DNA of 28,061 bases from Clostridiales bacterium UBA7103 (GTDB lineage: Bacteria > Bacillota > Clostridia > Oscillospirales > Oscillospiraceae). Positions within the stretch are counted from its first letter, which is position 1. The number at the start of each line of letters is the position of its first letter. Of this stretch, positions 16,030 to 23,869 are shown piece after piece. The notes below the pieces were generated by a model. The model ran no database searches. It was not told where the DNA came from and worked only from the letters and a program-made list of their open reading frames with translations. The position numbers were made by a program, and so were the translations under genes. The stretch is taken from the NCBI GenBank assembly GCA_002493305.1, contig DKYJ01000051.1, forward strand, positions 42,269-70,329. The letters are read 5' to 3'.

Positions 16030-18621
16030 TTAGTTCTCCCTGCGCTGCTTGGGCAGGAGAACCGCGATAGCCGCGCCGGAGACTACCAGCAGCGCGATCC
16101 ACAGGCCGAGACCGGTATCACCGGTGGAGGGAGTCGCGCCCGCAGAAGCCGCGGAAAGTATCTTGAAGCTGGTGGCGGCGGAATACCTGGCGGTATTGCT
16201 GCCGGAGTTGACATAGGCGGTGGTAATGGTGTAGGTGTTATCAGCCTTCAGGGTATTGAGGAACGCAGCCTTCAGAGTGATGGTCTTACCGTCGGAGCTG
16301 ATGGTGTAGTAGTCGGACTTGAGCTGAGTCTTGCCGACCCAGACAGCGTTCATCGGGTCAGAGGCGATGAACACCAGATCCTTGTTGCCGCCCTTGGTGT
16401 GGTTAGTGGCGTCCTTGGGTACCAGAGAGGGCGCAGTGGTGAACTTGATGGTCACATCCACGCCGGCGGTGGTAACCGTCAGGCTGTGCTCGCCATAGGA
16501 GAGGGTCTTGAGGTATGCCGCCTTGAGAGAAAGGACGTTCTTATCGCTGACAGAGTAATTCGCCGCATCAACAGTATTACCGTCGACTTTAACGCCGTCT
16601 ACCGCGTGGGAGACATTGTAGCTGAGGGCGGTGTTGCTGTTGAGCCACTTGTTGTCCTTGTTAGCCTCAACGGGAGTGACATTGATGATGCTGAGCGCGC
16701 TGACAAACTCGCTGCCGCTCGCGGCATCAAAGGCAAAGCTGATGTTCTTGTCGCCGGCGCTCAGGGTATCAAGATAAGCTGCCTTGAGGACGAGCTTCCC
16801 GGCGTTAGCGTCATAATACCAACCGGCCAAATCTATCTCAGCGCCGCCAATCTTGACAGAGACGGGCTTGTCGGACATTTCAACCGTCTTATCGGCCTTG
16901 TCGCCCACGACATGCTTGATGTCGGTGGTCACGATGCTGGGCCAAACATAGACGGGAACCTCAACAGTGCTGCGGGAGCCGAACTTGAAAACGATCTTAT
17001 GTGCGCCGGCGCTCACGCCGTCAAAGCAAGGAATCGTTACCATGTTATCGGTACCGTTGACAGAGTTCTTGGTAATGAAGGTCAGGTTGGAGCCGCTCAG
17101 AGTATAGTCGGTACCGTTAGTAAGCTTTGTACCTGTCACACTGTCAACGAAGACCTCGACGCTCGTGTTGCCGAGCTTAAACACAGTGCTGTCAAGGCGC
17201 ACGATGGACTGCTGAGAGGCAAGCTCGGTATTGCCCTTGAAATATTGGGGATAGTTGTTGGTGGTGTTGAAGGTGTTGCCGCTGGCGTCGGTGACGGTAT
17301 CGCCGGTGGGGGCGGTTTTCAGACCCACTGTGCCGTCAGCCTTACGCTCATGGGTATCGGGAATCAAACCGGTGGGAAGGTCAGAGCCAAACTTACCGGC
17401 GGTCACAGAACCTGTAACCTTAGCGCCGCTTTCGGCGGAAACGCTGCCTGTAACCTCAACAGTGCTGTCATCAACGGTCAGGCTGCTGCCGTTTTTCATT
17501 ACGATATTGCCGGTGATCGTAACAGCATCCTCGATGATGAGTGTGCCGTTGAGCGTGATATTGCCGGTGATCCCAGCAGCGGCAACAGCATCAGGCTGGC
17601 CGGTTGTCGCATTACGCACACCGGAGTTGATGATGCGCAGGGTTGCGCCGGAGGCAACGGTGATGTCGCCGGTCAGGGTCTTGCCGTTGAGGTTCAGGGT
17701 AGTGGCCGCAGTGACATTTTCAACTCCGGCGGCAGCCGTTGTGCCATTGGCTGAAAGAATCACATCGCCGTCCTGATTGGGCTTTATCTCATTGGTGGAG
17801 GGAGTGTCGTCGTCGGAGGGGTCTGCGTCCATAACAACAAACATATCCTCGTATGGCTCGACCTTATAATCATCAGCGACATAGGCACTGGGGTCAAAGT
17901 CGAGCATGCATCCGCTCTTCACACTGATGCTTCCGGCACTGGCGTTCTTAAGAACACTGCCACCGACAACATCTCCGCCAACGACCATGTTGACAAAGGC
18001 AACAGAGCCATCCTCGGCATAAACGCCGTTGACAAAGCCAAACTTGTTGCCGTCCTCATCAGTGTCGACCACAAAGCTCAGCTCGCCCTCCTTAATGGTC
18101 ACGACAGCGCCGCTGTCCACGATGAGAGCTGCGTCATACACGGTGGAGCTGTTCGCAAAAGTGATGATAGAGGGAGTGCCGGTGGTCTTGGTGAGATCCA
18201 GCTTCAAATTCTTGGAAATGGTCAGGGGCTTGGAGATGGTGATGTCCTTCACGAGCTGGACAGTCGCACCCTCAGCAGCCGCTGCAATGGCTTCCTCAAG
18301 GCTTGCGTACTTATAGGTCTTCTTCGTGCCCACGATGACAGCCACGGGGTCGGTCACCTCAGGCTCTTTCGACTCCTCAGGCGCCGTAGTCTCTTCGGGC
18401 TTGTTCCCGTCAGCGCTGCTGCTATCCTCGCCGCCGACGATGATCGCGTCCTGCTCGGCCGCGCTGCCGGTGGTATCTGTTAAATTCTGGCCGCTCTGAG
18501 GTTCAGAGTCGTTGTTGCTGCCCATGACCAGGAAGCCCTCAGCCGAGGCGGAGATAGCCGCGAAGCTGAAAACCATGGTCAGAACTAAAAGCAGGGACAG
18601 AAACTTCTTACTTGCTTTCAT
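16030..18621 (-). CDS. Secreted wall-anchored surface protein with X2-like repeats
   Basis: 863-residue surface protein. Residues 1-27 are a signal peptide ending in ASA. A low-complexity acidic/threonine linker follows to about 95. Residues ~100-480 have beta-helix-like segments (ASLEEAIAAAAEGATVQLVKDI near 104-125; repeated TLNLNGKTLTGDITVASGATL style strands). From ~490 come four Ig-like units; the last three share the LKAA(Y/F)LxTL signature near residues 611, 698 and 780, as in X2-like carbohydrate-binding domains. The C-terminus has TPSTGD, a hydrophobic segment and LPKQRREN: a sortase-type wall anchor with TPSTG in place of LPXTG. Good AAAGGAG before ATG 18621. Function is probably adhesion or glycan binding; no enzyme motif is seen. 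Monocistronic. Confidence 0.82.
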   Translation of the reverse strand: MKASKKFLSLLLVLTMVFSFAAISASAEGFLVMGSNNDSEPQSGQNLTDTTGSAAEQDAIIVGGEDSSSADGNKPEETTAPEESKEPEVTDPVAVIVGTKKTYKYASLEEAIAAAAEGATVQLVKDITISKPLTISKNLKLDLTKTTGTPSIITFANSSTVYDAALIVDSGAVVTIKEGELSFVVDTDEDGNKFGFVNGVYAEDGSVAFVNMVVGGDVVGGSVLKNASAGSISVKSGCMLDFDPSAYVADDYKVEPYEDMFVVMDADPSDDDTPSTNEIKPNQDGDVILSANGTTAAAGVENVTAATTLNLNGKTLTGDITVASGATLRIINSGVRNATTGQPDAVAAAGITGNITLNGTLIIEDAVTITGNIVMKNGSSLTVDDSTVEVTGSVSAESGAKVTGSVTAGKFGSDLPTGLIPDTHERKADGTVGLKTAPTGDTVTDASGNTFNTTNNYPQYFKGNTELASQQSIVRLDSTVFKLGNTSVEVFVDSVTGTKLTNGTDYTLSGSNLTFITKNSVNGTDNMVTIPCFDGVSAGAHKIVFKFGSRSTVEVPVYVWPSIVTTDIKHVVGDKADKTVEMSDKPVSVKIGGAEIDLAGWYYDANAGKLVLKAAYLDTLSAGDKNISFAFDAASGSEFVSALSIINVTPVEANKDNKWLNSNTALSYNVSHAVDGVKVDGNTVDAANYSVSDKNVLSLKAAYLKTLSYGEHSLTVTTAGVDVTIKFTTAPSLVPKDATNHTKGGNKDLVFIASDPMNAVWVGKTQLKSDYYTISSDGKTITLKAAFLNTLKADNTYTITTAYVNSGSNTARYSAATSFKILSAASAGATPSTGDTGLGLWIALLVVSGAAIAVLLPKQRREN

Positions 18622-18677
18622 TTCACTTTCTCCTTTTGCCTTTATAAAAAATATTATTCAAAACCGTTTCTTATGTA

Positions 18678-18717
18678 TGCCGCGATCCGGGGCGCAAAGC
18701 CCCCCTCCTTATCGGCA
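18678..18717 (-). other. 5'-UTR hairpin of the surface-protein mRNA
   Basis: TGCCG (18678-18682) pairs with CGGCA (18713-18717), with an inner GGGGC/GCCCC stem (18689-18693 with 18699-18703) around GCAAA. It coincides with the predicted transcript 5' end, as 5' stabilising hairpins do. I do not recognise it as a known riboswitch. Confidence 0.4.
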
Positions 18718-18722
18718 CTATC

Positions 18723-18751
18723 AATGTACCACAAAAGATTACGAATTGCAA
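18723..18751 (-). promoter_or_regulatory. Promoter of the surface-protein gene
   Basis: Minus strand: TTGCAA (18751-18746), 17-bp spacer, extended -10 TGG-TACATT (hexamer 18728-18723). The leader would be about 95 nt. Confidence 0.5.
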
Positions 18752-18879
18752 CAGCTCTTAAGAACTTTTAATATTTAGTTGAAGCTATTTTTTAATTTTT
18801 TGTAACTTTTTGTTTAGTCTGCACAGAAGCAGCGAAAAATCCATTAGGTGGAAGCAAGTTAGAGCGGCTAAATTCTTCC

Positions 18880-18894
18880 CCGCCCGCAGGCGCG
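18880..18894 (+). repeat. 15-bp repeat, copy 2
   Basis: Exact second copy of CCGCCCGCAGGCGCG found at 15938-15952, four bases from the terminator stem of the permease gene. Confidence 0.35.
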
Positions 18895-18898
18895 AAAA

Positions 18899-18933
18899 CC
18901 ACCGCAGAGCCCAGCGTAGCGGGTCTGCGGTGG
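18899..18933 (-). terminator. Terminator of the ABC transporter operon
   Basis: CCACCGCAGA (18899-18908) pairs with TCTGCGGTGG (18924-18933), extended inward by GCCC/GGGT-type pairing to an 8-nt loop. On the minus strand it is followed by TTTTCG, 74 bp after the permease stop. Confidence 0.6.
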
Positions 18934-19006
18934 AAAAGGAAGAAGGAGCACGGATATGGAGCTTTCGCTTTCAGCGGAAGCGGAATGGAGTCTGCTTCTT
19001 CTGACG

Positions 19007-21025
19007 CTATTCGCTCACTATTTTATAATACGTTTTCGCGGTGAGAGCATACACTGCGGCGTAGAACAGCGTGAAACCGCCGAACACGCAGAGCGTACAT
19101 ATCATTGTGACCTTAAAATCAAACATGCTGAAGAGCATAAGAAGCTGCCGCATCATGCTGAAGTCAAAGGCCACATGGATCCCCGCCACGATCAGTGGAG
19201 CAAAGAACACGATGAGTACCTGCATATTGATGCTGCGGCGGATATCCCTCTTGGGAAGGCCCACCTGCTGCATTATGGCAAAGCGCTGCCTGTCCTCATA
19301 GCCCTCGGAGATCTGCTTATAGTACATGATGAGCACCATGGCTATCACGAACACCAGGCCGAGGAACACGCCCAGAAACAGGAAGCCGCCGTTTGTGGCG
19401 TAGAAATCCTGCATATCGGAGCTTCTTGTTCTTGCCGATATGAAGCTCACGGATGTGCTGCCGTCGGTAGAATAGGAGGCGCCGCTGTCGGCGTTATATA
19501 CCGCGGCGACGAATTCATTTAAGGTCTGCTCATCGGAGGGGGTGTCGATGTAGATGATGCAGGATTTGTTGAGATAACTGGTGTACACGGAATTTACAAG
19601 CTCCGTCAGCTTATCTACCGCGGCCTTATCGGGGAGAATGAACACATCCGTGTTCCCAGCCTCGCGGTAGGGCGCGGAGGCAAGCAGCGTTTTCTCCGGG
19701 ATGATGCCGCAGGGCTTGAGCGCAAGGCTCACCGCGTCCTCGCCGAAATTGAAGGTGGCGCTGCCGTAGCTCTCGCTGCCGAAGAGCATGGCCTCTCCCG
19801 GCTCAAGCTCCGAGCGCACGCCCAGCACATCGTAAACATCATCGGCGGTGACGAAGTTTATATAGCGCACCTGCCCGCCGCGGCTGCCCTCCTCGTAATA
19901 ATTGCCGCCGTCAATATCCATGCGCGCGGCAACACATTCGATAGAGGAGGCTTTTTCGACCGCCACGCCATTTTGCCCGGCGAGAGTGCAAAGGTCGTTT
20001 ACCACCCGCTCCCGGTCAAACTCGGCCACAGGGGAGTTAAACTGCATGTTGATGCTTATTGCCGTTGGCACGCGCACATCGAGGATGCTCTCCGTGCCGG
20101 CGTACAGAGACACCGTGCCTGAGACCATGACCATGACCATGGTGGAGAGGATACAGATGTTGGCAAGACCCACGGCGTTGCGGTTCATGCGGTGCAGCAG
20201 ACCGGATATACCGATAAAGTTGGGCGTCTTGTAGTAAAAGCGGCGGTTTTTGCGCAGGGCTTTGAGCACGGCGATACTCACCGCGCAGAACAGGCAGTAG
20301 GTGCCGATGATGACCAGAAACACCGCCAGAAAGTAGGTGGCGAAGGCTGTCATGGGGTCTTTGGCCGTAACGGCGAGGTAATAGCCCGCGCCAAGGGTAA
20401 GCACACCCAGAACCGCCAGCAGGCCGCGGGTCTTGGGCTCCTGCTCGCCGGTATTCCCTCCGTGAAGCAGCTCCACCGGATTATACCTGCGCAGGCGGCG
20501 GATATTCTTGAGCAATGTAATTAAAAGCACCGCCCCAAAGAAGGCCGCTGTAACCCACGCGCCCTTTATCGACACGTTGAAACCGAAGCCGACGTCTATA
20601 CGCATCAGGCGATAGGCCAGCATGCCCACCAGCTTATTGAACACAATGCCCACACCGACACCCAGCGCCACACCGATGAGCCACACATACAGCGTCTCAT
20701 ACACGAGCACAGCGGTGATATTGCCCTTGCCCATGCCCAGCACATTGTAAAGCCCCAGCTCCTTGAGCCTGCGCTTCATTAGGAAGCTATTGGTGTACAG
20801 CAGGAAAATCAGGATAAACAGCCCCACCACGAAGCAGCCGATACCCATATATACACTCAGGTAAACATAGCGCGTCATATTGGGAAGCTTATCTGTAAGG
20901 CTCATGGCAAGGCAGATGTAGAACGCCGCGGCGGTAAAGATGACGGTGAGAATATACGGAAAATAAAACCTGCCGTTTTTGACGATGTTCTGGGCGGCAA
21001 GTCTTGGGAAAAACGCCTTACTCAT
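19007..21025 (-). CDS. BceB-type ABC transporter permease (FtsX family)
   Basis: 672-residue permease of the BceB type, working with the ATPase encoded upstream to remove or sense cell-wall-active peptide antibiotics. Layout: first membrane segment 21-42, second about 56-78 followed by KRRLKELGLYNVLGMGKGNI (82-101), typical of FtsX domains, further helices to about 310, a large extracytoplasmic domain from about 315 to 530 that replaces the small loop of ordinary FtsX proteins, then three C-terminal helices with VGLPKRDIRRS between. The ten-helix topology plus the ~200-residue external domain is diagnostic of BceB. The start overlaps the ATPase stop by 8 bases. Last gene of the module. Confidence 0.87.
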   Translation of the reverse strand: MSKAFFPRLAAQNIVKNGRFYFPYILTVIFTAAAFYICLAMSLTDKLPNMTRYVYLSVYMGIGCFVVGLFILIFLLYTNSFLMKRRLKELGLYNVLGMGKGNITAVLVYETLYVWLIGVALGVGVGIVFNKLVGMLAYRLMRIDVGFGFNVSIKGAWVTAAFFGAVLLITLLKNIRRLRRYNPVELLHGGNTGEQEPKTRGLLAVLGVLTLGAGYYLAVTAKDPMTAFATYFLAVFLVIIGTYCLFCAVSIAVLKALRKNRRFYYKTPNFIGISGLLHRMNRNAVGLANICILSTMVMVMVSGTVSLYAGTESILDVRVPTAISINMQFNSPVAEFDRERVVNDLCTLAGQNGVAVEKASSIECVAARMDIDGGNYYEEGSRGGQVRYINFVTADDVYDVLGVRSELEPGEAMLFGSESYGSATFNFGEDAVSLALKPCGIIPEKTLLASAPYREAGNTDVFILPDKAAVDKLTELVNSVYTSYLNKSCIIYIDTPSDEQTLNEFVAAVYNADSGASYSTDGSTSVSFISARTRSSDMQDFYATNGGFLFLGVFLGLVFVIAMVLIMYYKQISEGYEDRQRFAIMQQVGLPKRDIRRSINMQVLIVFFAPLIVAGIHVAFDFSMMRQLLMLFSMFDFKVTMICTLCVFGGFTLFYAAVYALTAKTYYKIVSE

Positions 21026-21782
21026 TTCTGCCGCCTTTCTGGAGCACGGTAAGCGTGTCGGAAATTTTACCGTACATCTCCTCCTCGCTCATCTCGCCCC
21101 GATAGAGCTGATGGAAAACCTGCCCGTCCTTTATAAACAGCACGCGCCCGGCGTGGCAGGCGGCCTTGACGGAATGGGTCACCATTAAAATTGTCTGTCC
21201 ACCGGCGTTTATCTCTCCGAACAGCTCCAGGAGCTGCTCCGCCGCCTTGGAATCCAGCGCGCCGGTAGGCTCATCGGCAAGAAGGATATGCGGGTTTGTT
21301 ATCAGCGCGCGAGCCACGGCCGCCCGCTGCTTCTGCCCACCGGAGACTTCATAGGGGTATTTGTTGAGGATGGCCTTGATACCGAGCTTATCCGCCAGCG
21401 GCGCAAGGGCACGGCTCATCTCGTTATACTTCTTCCCCGCTATGACCAGCGGCAGGAAGATGTTGTCCTGAAGGGAAAAAGTATCCAGCAGGTTAAAATC
21501 CTGAAACACAAAGCCCAGATTGTCCCGGCGGAAGGCGGAAAGAGCCTTGTCCTTGATGGCGCAGATGTTCTGCCCGTCAAGCAGCACCTCACCGGAGCTG
21601 GGTTTATCCAGCGTAGCGAGAATATTGAGCAGGGTGGTCTTACCGGAGCCGGACTCACCCATGATGGCCACGAACTCCCCCTTTTCCACATTGAAGCAGA
21701 TGTTTGTAAGCGCCTGCACCTTATTGCCGCCGAAGCGGGAGTCATAGATCTTGCGTATATTTTTTACCTCAAGCATAGACAT
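21018..21782 (-). CDS. BceA-type ABC transporter ATPase
   Basis: 254-residue ATP-binding subunit of the MacB/LolD/BceA type. Walker A GESGSGKTT at 42-50, Q-loop Q94, signature VSGGQKQR at 146-153, Walker B LLADEP at 167-172, D-loop and switch histidine H203 are all intact. The frame is open to 22091, but ATG 21782 is chosen: the protein then begins MSMLEVKNIRKIY as the family does, and AGGAA lies ten bases upstream. Forms a transporter with the permease downstream and is probably controlled by the two-component system encoded upstream, from its own promoter. Confidence 0.9.
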   Translation of the reverse strand: MSMLEVKNIRKIYDSRFGGNKVQALTNICFNVEKGEFVAIMGESGSGKTTLLNILATLDKPSSGEVLLDGQNICAIKDKALSAFRRDNLGFVFQDFNLLDTFSLQDNIFLPLVIAGKKYNEMSRALAPLADKLGIKAILNKYPYEVSGGQKQRAAVARALITNPHILLADEPTGALDSKAAEQLLELFGEINAGGQTILMVTHSVKAACHAGRVLFIKDGQVFHQLYRGEMSEEEMYGKISDTLTVLQKGGRNE

Positions 21783-21814
21783 GACGATTTCATTCCTTTC
21801 GACTTTCTGTGCAT

Positions 21815-21843
21815 ATTGTAGCGCGCCGAGAATGAAGCAGCCA
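21815..21843 (-). promoter_or_regulatory. Candidate activated promoter of the ABC transporter genes
   Basis: Minus-strand TACAAT (21820-21815) with only a weak -35 (TGGCTG, 21843-21838, spacer 17). A poor -35 below an upstream palindrome fits a promoter needing a response regulator. Start of transcription would be about 30 bp before the ATPase ATG. Confidence 0.4.
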
Positions 21844-21869
21844 TAGCTTTCCCTTACAATGGCCGGGGG

Positions 21870-21891
21870 TATCTTACAAAATGGTAAGATA
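21870..21891. promoter_or_regulatory. Candidate BceR-like operator
   Basis: TATCTTAC (21870-21877) and GTAAGATA (21884-21891) form a perfect 8-bp-arm palindrome with a 6-bp centre. On the minus strand the core TTACC-ATTT-TGTAA matches the TNACA-N4-TGTAA consensus reported for BceR-type regulators except for one base. A related half-site, CTTACAATGG, lies at 21853-21862, about two turns closer to the promoter. Confidence 0.5.
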
Positions 21892-21913
21892 GCGGCGCTG
21901 GACAGCTCCGCAG

Positions 21914-21961
21914 TTCCCATGCTGCCCCCTTGAGGGGCTGCGCCCGCAGCCCTCATGGGAA
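21914..21961. other. Compound inverted repeat between kinase and ATPase genes
   Basis: Outer arms TTCCCATG (21914-21921) and CATGGGAA (21954-21961), with an inner GGGCTGC/GCAGCCC hairpin. It lies between the kinase terminator and the BceR-like palindrome. Could be an mRNA structure or a protein site. Confidence 0.35.
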
Positions 21962-21994
21962 GCCATGGTTCGGTGCGGTTCGTTTTTATGACCG

Positions 21995-22020
21995 CAGGGG
22001 CATCTGAAAAGATGCCCCTG
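21995..22020 (-). terminator. Hairpin after the histidine kinase gene
   Basis: CAGGGGCATC (21995-22004) pairs with GATGCCCCTG (22011-22020), loop of 6, starting 4 bases after the kinase stop at 22025. No long U-tract follows on the minus strand, so termination may be partial; the plus side reads into TTTAT. Confidence 0.5.
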
Positions 22021-22024
22021 TTTA

Positions 22025-22996
22025 TCATTCCAGCCCGCTGATCGTCACAGTCGTGCCCTCGCCGACTGTGGAGGCGAGGGCTATCCCGCATCCCAGCTTA
22101 TTGAGGACGCTTTTGCACAGATACAGGCCTATGCCGGTGGCCCGCTTATCTCTCCGGCCCACTGAGCCGGTAAAGCTCTTTTCAAAAACTCTCGGCAGGT
22201 CCTCCGGCGCTATACCCTCGCCGGTATCTGCGATGCTCAGGCTGTCCCCGCTCTGGGTGATGCTTATTCTCCCGCCGGGTGGGGTGTACTTGAGGGCGTT
22301 GGTAAGTATCTGCTCGATGACGAATACCATCCATTTTTCATCGGTGACGGTAGCCTTATCCGTTCCGGCATATTCAAGGCTTATTCTGCGGCTGATAAAC
22401 TGGCGTGAGAGCTTTCTCAGAGCCTGCTTTATTATGCCGTCAAGCCCATAGCTGCGGAGAATAAAGTCCGTTGAGTCGCTCCCAAGGCGCATGTAGGACA
22501 GCGCCGTGTCAACACACTGCTCGATCCTGCCAAGCTCATTGCCAAGCTCGGCGCTGTTCTCCGTTTGGCCCTGCTGCAAGATAAGCCCCATGGCAGAGAT
22601 AGGCGTTTTTATCTCGTGTGCCCAGAGCGTAAAATAATCCGCAAGCTCCCCATAGCGTCGGTCAGAGGCCACTGTTGCCCGGTCAAGCTCCCGGCTGAGG
22701 GTGTCCACAATTTCCTGATAGTCTTCGTCAAGCTGGCTTTCGGGCTCGGGCAGAGCGTTGGACTTGATGAGTATCTGGTTTTTGGCCCGCTGGAGCCTCG
22801 CGTGCTTCCCCGCGAAGCGGCCAAAGTCCGCCGCCAGCACCAGCAGGCAGATTACCCCGGAGGTCACAAAAACATACATGGAGTCCGCTGCGGGTATACC
22901 CCAGAGCCAGCCCAACAGCGCCGTCTGCGCCGTGAGCAGCAGCACCAGCAGGAAAACCCGCCGCCGGTCAAAAAGATATTTCAAAAACAGCTTCAT
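22025..22996 (-). CDS. BceS-type intramembrane-sensing histidine kinase
   Basis: 323-residue sensor kinase with two transmembrane helices (about 13-31 and 40-57) and almost no extracytoplasmic loop, the BceS-type layout in which the partner transporter supplies the signal. H-box FTLWAHEIKTPISAM with H127, N-box EQILTNALKYTPPGG with N233, G1 IADTGEGI at 256-262 and G2 ATGIGLYL at 287-294 are intact. I prefer ATG 22996 because GGAG lies eight bases upstream; an in-frame ATG at 23008 is upstream of that site and would put MEIIM at the N-terminus. The ribosome binding site is part of an unusual repeat that may control translation. Confidence 0.9.
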   Translation of the reverse strand: MKLFLKYLFDRRRVFLLVLLLTAQTALLGWLWGIPAADSMYVFVTSGVICLLVLAADFGRFAGKHARLQRAKNQILIKSNALPEPESQLDEDYQEIVDTLSRELDRATVASDRRYGELADYFTLWAHEIKTPISAMGLILQQGQTENSAELGNELGRIEQCVDTALSYMRLGSDSTDFILRSYGLDGIIKQALRKLSRQFISRRISLEYAGTDKATVTDEKWMVFVIEQILTNALKYTPPGGRISITQSGDSLSIADTGEGIAPEDLPRVFEKSFTGSVGRRDKRATGIGLYLCKSVLNKLGCGIALASTVGEGTTVTISGLE

Positions 22997-23069
22997 GATA
23001 ATCTCCATTCAGTCGCACATTGGCAGTAAAAGGAACAATAATCTCCATTGTGGCTGAATGGAGATTATC
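22997..23069 (-). promoter_or_regulatory. Candidate RNA switch over the kinase ribosome binding site
   Basis: In the minus-strand mRNA three related arms occur in order: A GATAATCTCCATTCAG (23069-23054), B AATGGAGATTAT (23049-23038) and C CTGAATGGAGATTATC (23012-22997). A can pair with B (12 bp, 7-nt loop) or with C (16 bp perfect, 41-nt spacer). C contains the GGAG of the kinase gene and directly precedes its ATG, so A-C pairing hides the start while A-B pairing frees it. B also carries an out-of-frame ATG opening a 26-codon reading frame. Confidence 0.55.
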
Positions 23070-23128
23070 AGGCATGTGACGCGGTTGCCGCTTCAGCGGC
23101 GAGCGCACGCCGTTTTTAGATTTTCACT

Positions 23129-23797
23129 CTAATCCACCATATATCCCAGGCCCTTGCGCGTCACTACAAAATCCGTCAGTCCCGCGCTCTCCAGCTTTTT
23201 GCGCAGCCGCGCCACATTCACGCTCAGTGTGTTCTCGTCCACGAAGCTGTCCGTCTCCCACAGTCGCTGCATGAGCGTATCCCGCGGGACGGTGCGCCCG
23301 TTATTTTCCATGAGCACCTGCATTATGCGCAGCTCGTTTTTAGTCAGCTCCAACTTCTGCCCGTTATAGCTCAGGCTCGCGTCCTCGGTGTTCAGCAGCA
23401 CGCCCCGGTGGCTGAGCACCCGCCCGGTCAGCGCAAAATCATAGCTGCGGCGAAGCATCGCCTGCACCTTTGCCGTCAGCACGCGCAGGTCAAAGGGCTT
23501 GGCGATAAAATCATCCCCGCCCATGTTCATCGCCATGACGATGTTCATATTGTCCGAGGCGGAGGAGATGAAGATTATAGGCACCTTGGATACCTTCCGT
23601 ATCTCGCTGCACCAGTGATAGCCGTCATAGCAGGGCAGGGTGATGTCCATCAGCACAAGCTGAGGATCAAAGCGCAGAAATTCTTCCACAATGTTCTGGA
23701 AATCCCGGGTGATCATCGTCTCACAGCCCCAGCCCTCGATATGCCGCGCCACCGCCTTCGCGATGGCCGCGTCGTCCTCAACGATGTATATTTTCAT
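23129..23797 (-). CDS. BceR-type response regulator (OmpR family)
   Basis: 222-residue response regulator. Receiver domain 1-120 with acidic pocket E7/D8/D9, phospho-acceptor D51 in LVLMDITLP, S79 and K100 in IAKPFD; DNA-binding winged helix from about 130 to the end (LELTKNELRIMQVLMENNG, TLSVNVARLRKKLE, TRKGLGYMVD). Pairs with the kinase encoded 132 bp downstream and is expected to activate the transporter genes through the palindrome at 21870. ATG 23797 has GGGAGG six bases upstream and gives the standard MKIYIVEDD start; the frame extends without support to 23914. Divergent promoter shared with a small unknown gene. Confidence 0.92.
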   Translation of the reverse strand: MKIYIVEDDAAIAKAVARHIEGWGCETMITRDFQNIVEEFLRFDPQLVLMDITLPCYDGYHWCSEIRKVSKVPIIFISSASDNMNIVMAMNMGGDDFIAKPFDLRVLTAKVQAMLRRSYDFALTGRVLSHRGVLLNTEDASLSYNGQKLELTKNELRIMQVLMENNGRTVPRDTLMQRLWETDSFVDENTLSVNVARLRKKLESAGLTDFVVTRKGLGYMVD

Positions 23798-23830
23798 TTT
23801 TTGCCTCCCCTGAGGATAGTTGATGCGCTC

Positions 23831-23860
23831 ATTATATATCACTTCCACTCTTTTGTGCAA
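23831..23860 (-). promoter_or_regulatory. Promoter of the response-regulator operon
   Basis: Minus strand: TTGCAC (23860-23855), 18-bp spacer, perfect TATAAT (23836-23831). The -35 is back to back with the plus-strand promoter, only 4 bp apart. Confidence 0.6.
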
Positions 23861-23869
23861 GCGCTTGTA
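23856..23869. promoter_or_regulatory. cre-like palindrome between divergent promoters
   Basis: TGCAAGCGCTTGTA contains the perfect 10-bp palindrome CAAGCGCTTG (23858-23867) and differs from the CcpA cre consensus TGNAANCGNWNNCA at one position. It covers both -35 boxes, so bound protein would block both promoters. Confidence 0.45.

Larger units (their letters stand above)
18622..19006. other. Intergenic region between surface-protein and permease genes
   Basis: 385 bp without a supported gene. It holds the surface-protein promoter and 5' hairpin, an AT-rich tract (about 18768-18820) that could act as an UP element, one copy of the 15-bp repeat and the terminator of the ABC permease gene. A plus-strand frame starting at 18956 has a Shine-Dalgarno-like AAGGAG but runs antisense into the permease gene and looks like a shadow. 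Confidence 0.6.

Noticed and set aside
16399..17754. 451-codon plus-strand frame opposite the surface-protein gene
   Set aside because: Glycine/valine/alanine-rich mirror of a repeat-rich gene with no recognisable motif or ribosome binding site.
18686..18706. Cyclic-di-GMP-I riboswitch signature (GGCGCAAAGCC-like string)
   Set aside because: It reads on the plus strand, opposite to the downstream gene, and the other conserved helix and GGCAAA element are missing.
18956..19522. Plus-strand frame with AAGGAG upstream, antisense to the permease gene
   Set aside because: The site is plausible, but the product is a His/Glu-rich shadow of the permease and has no promoter.
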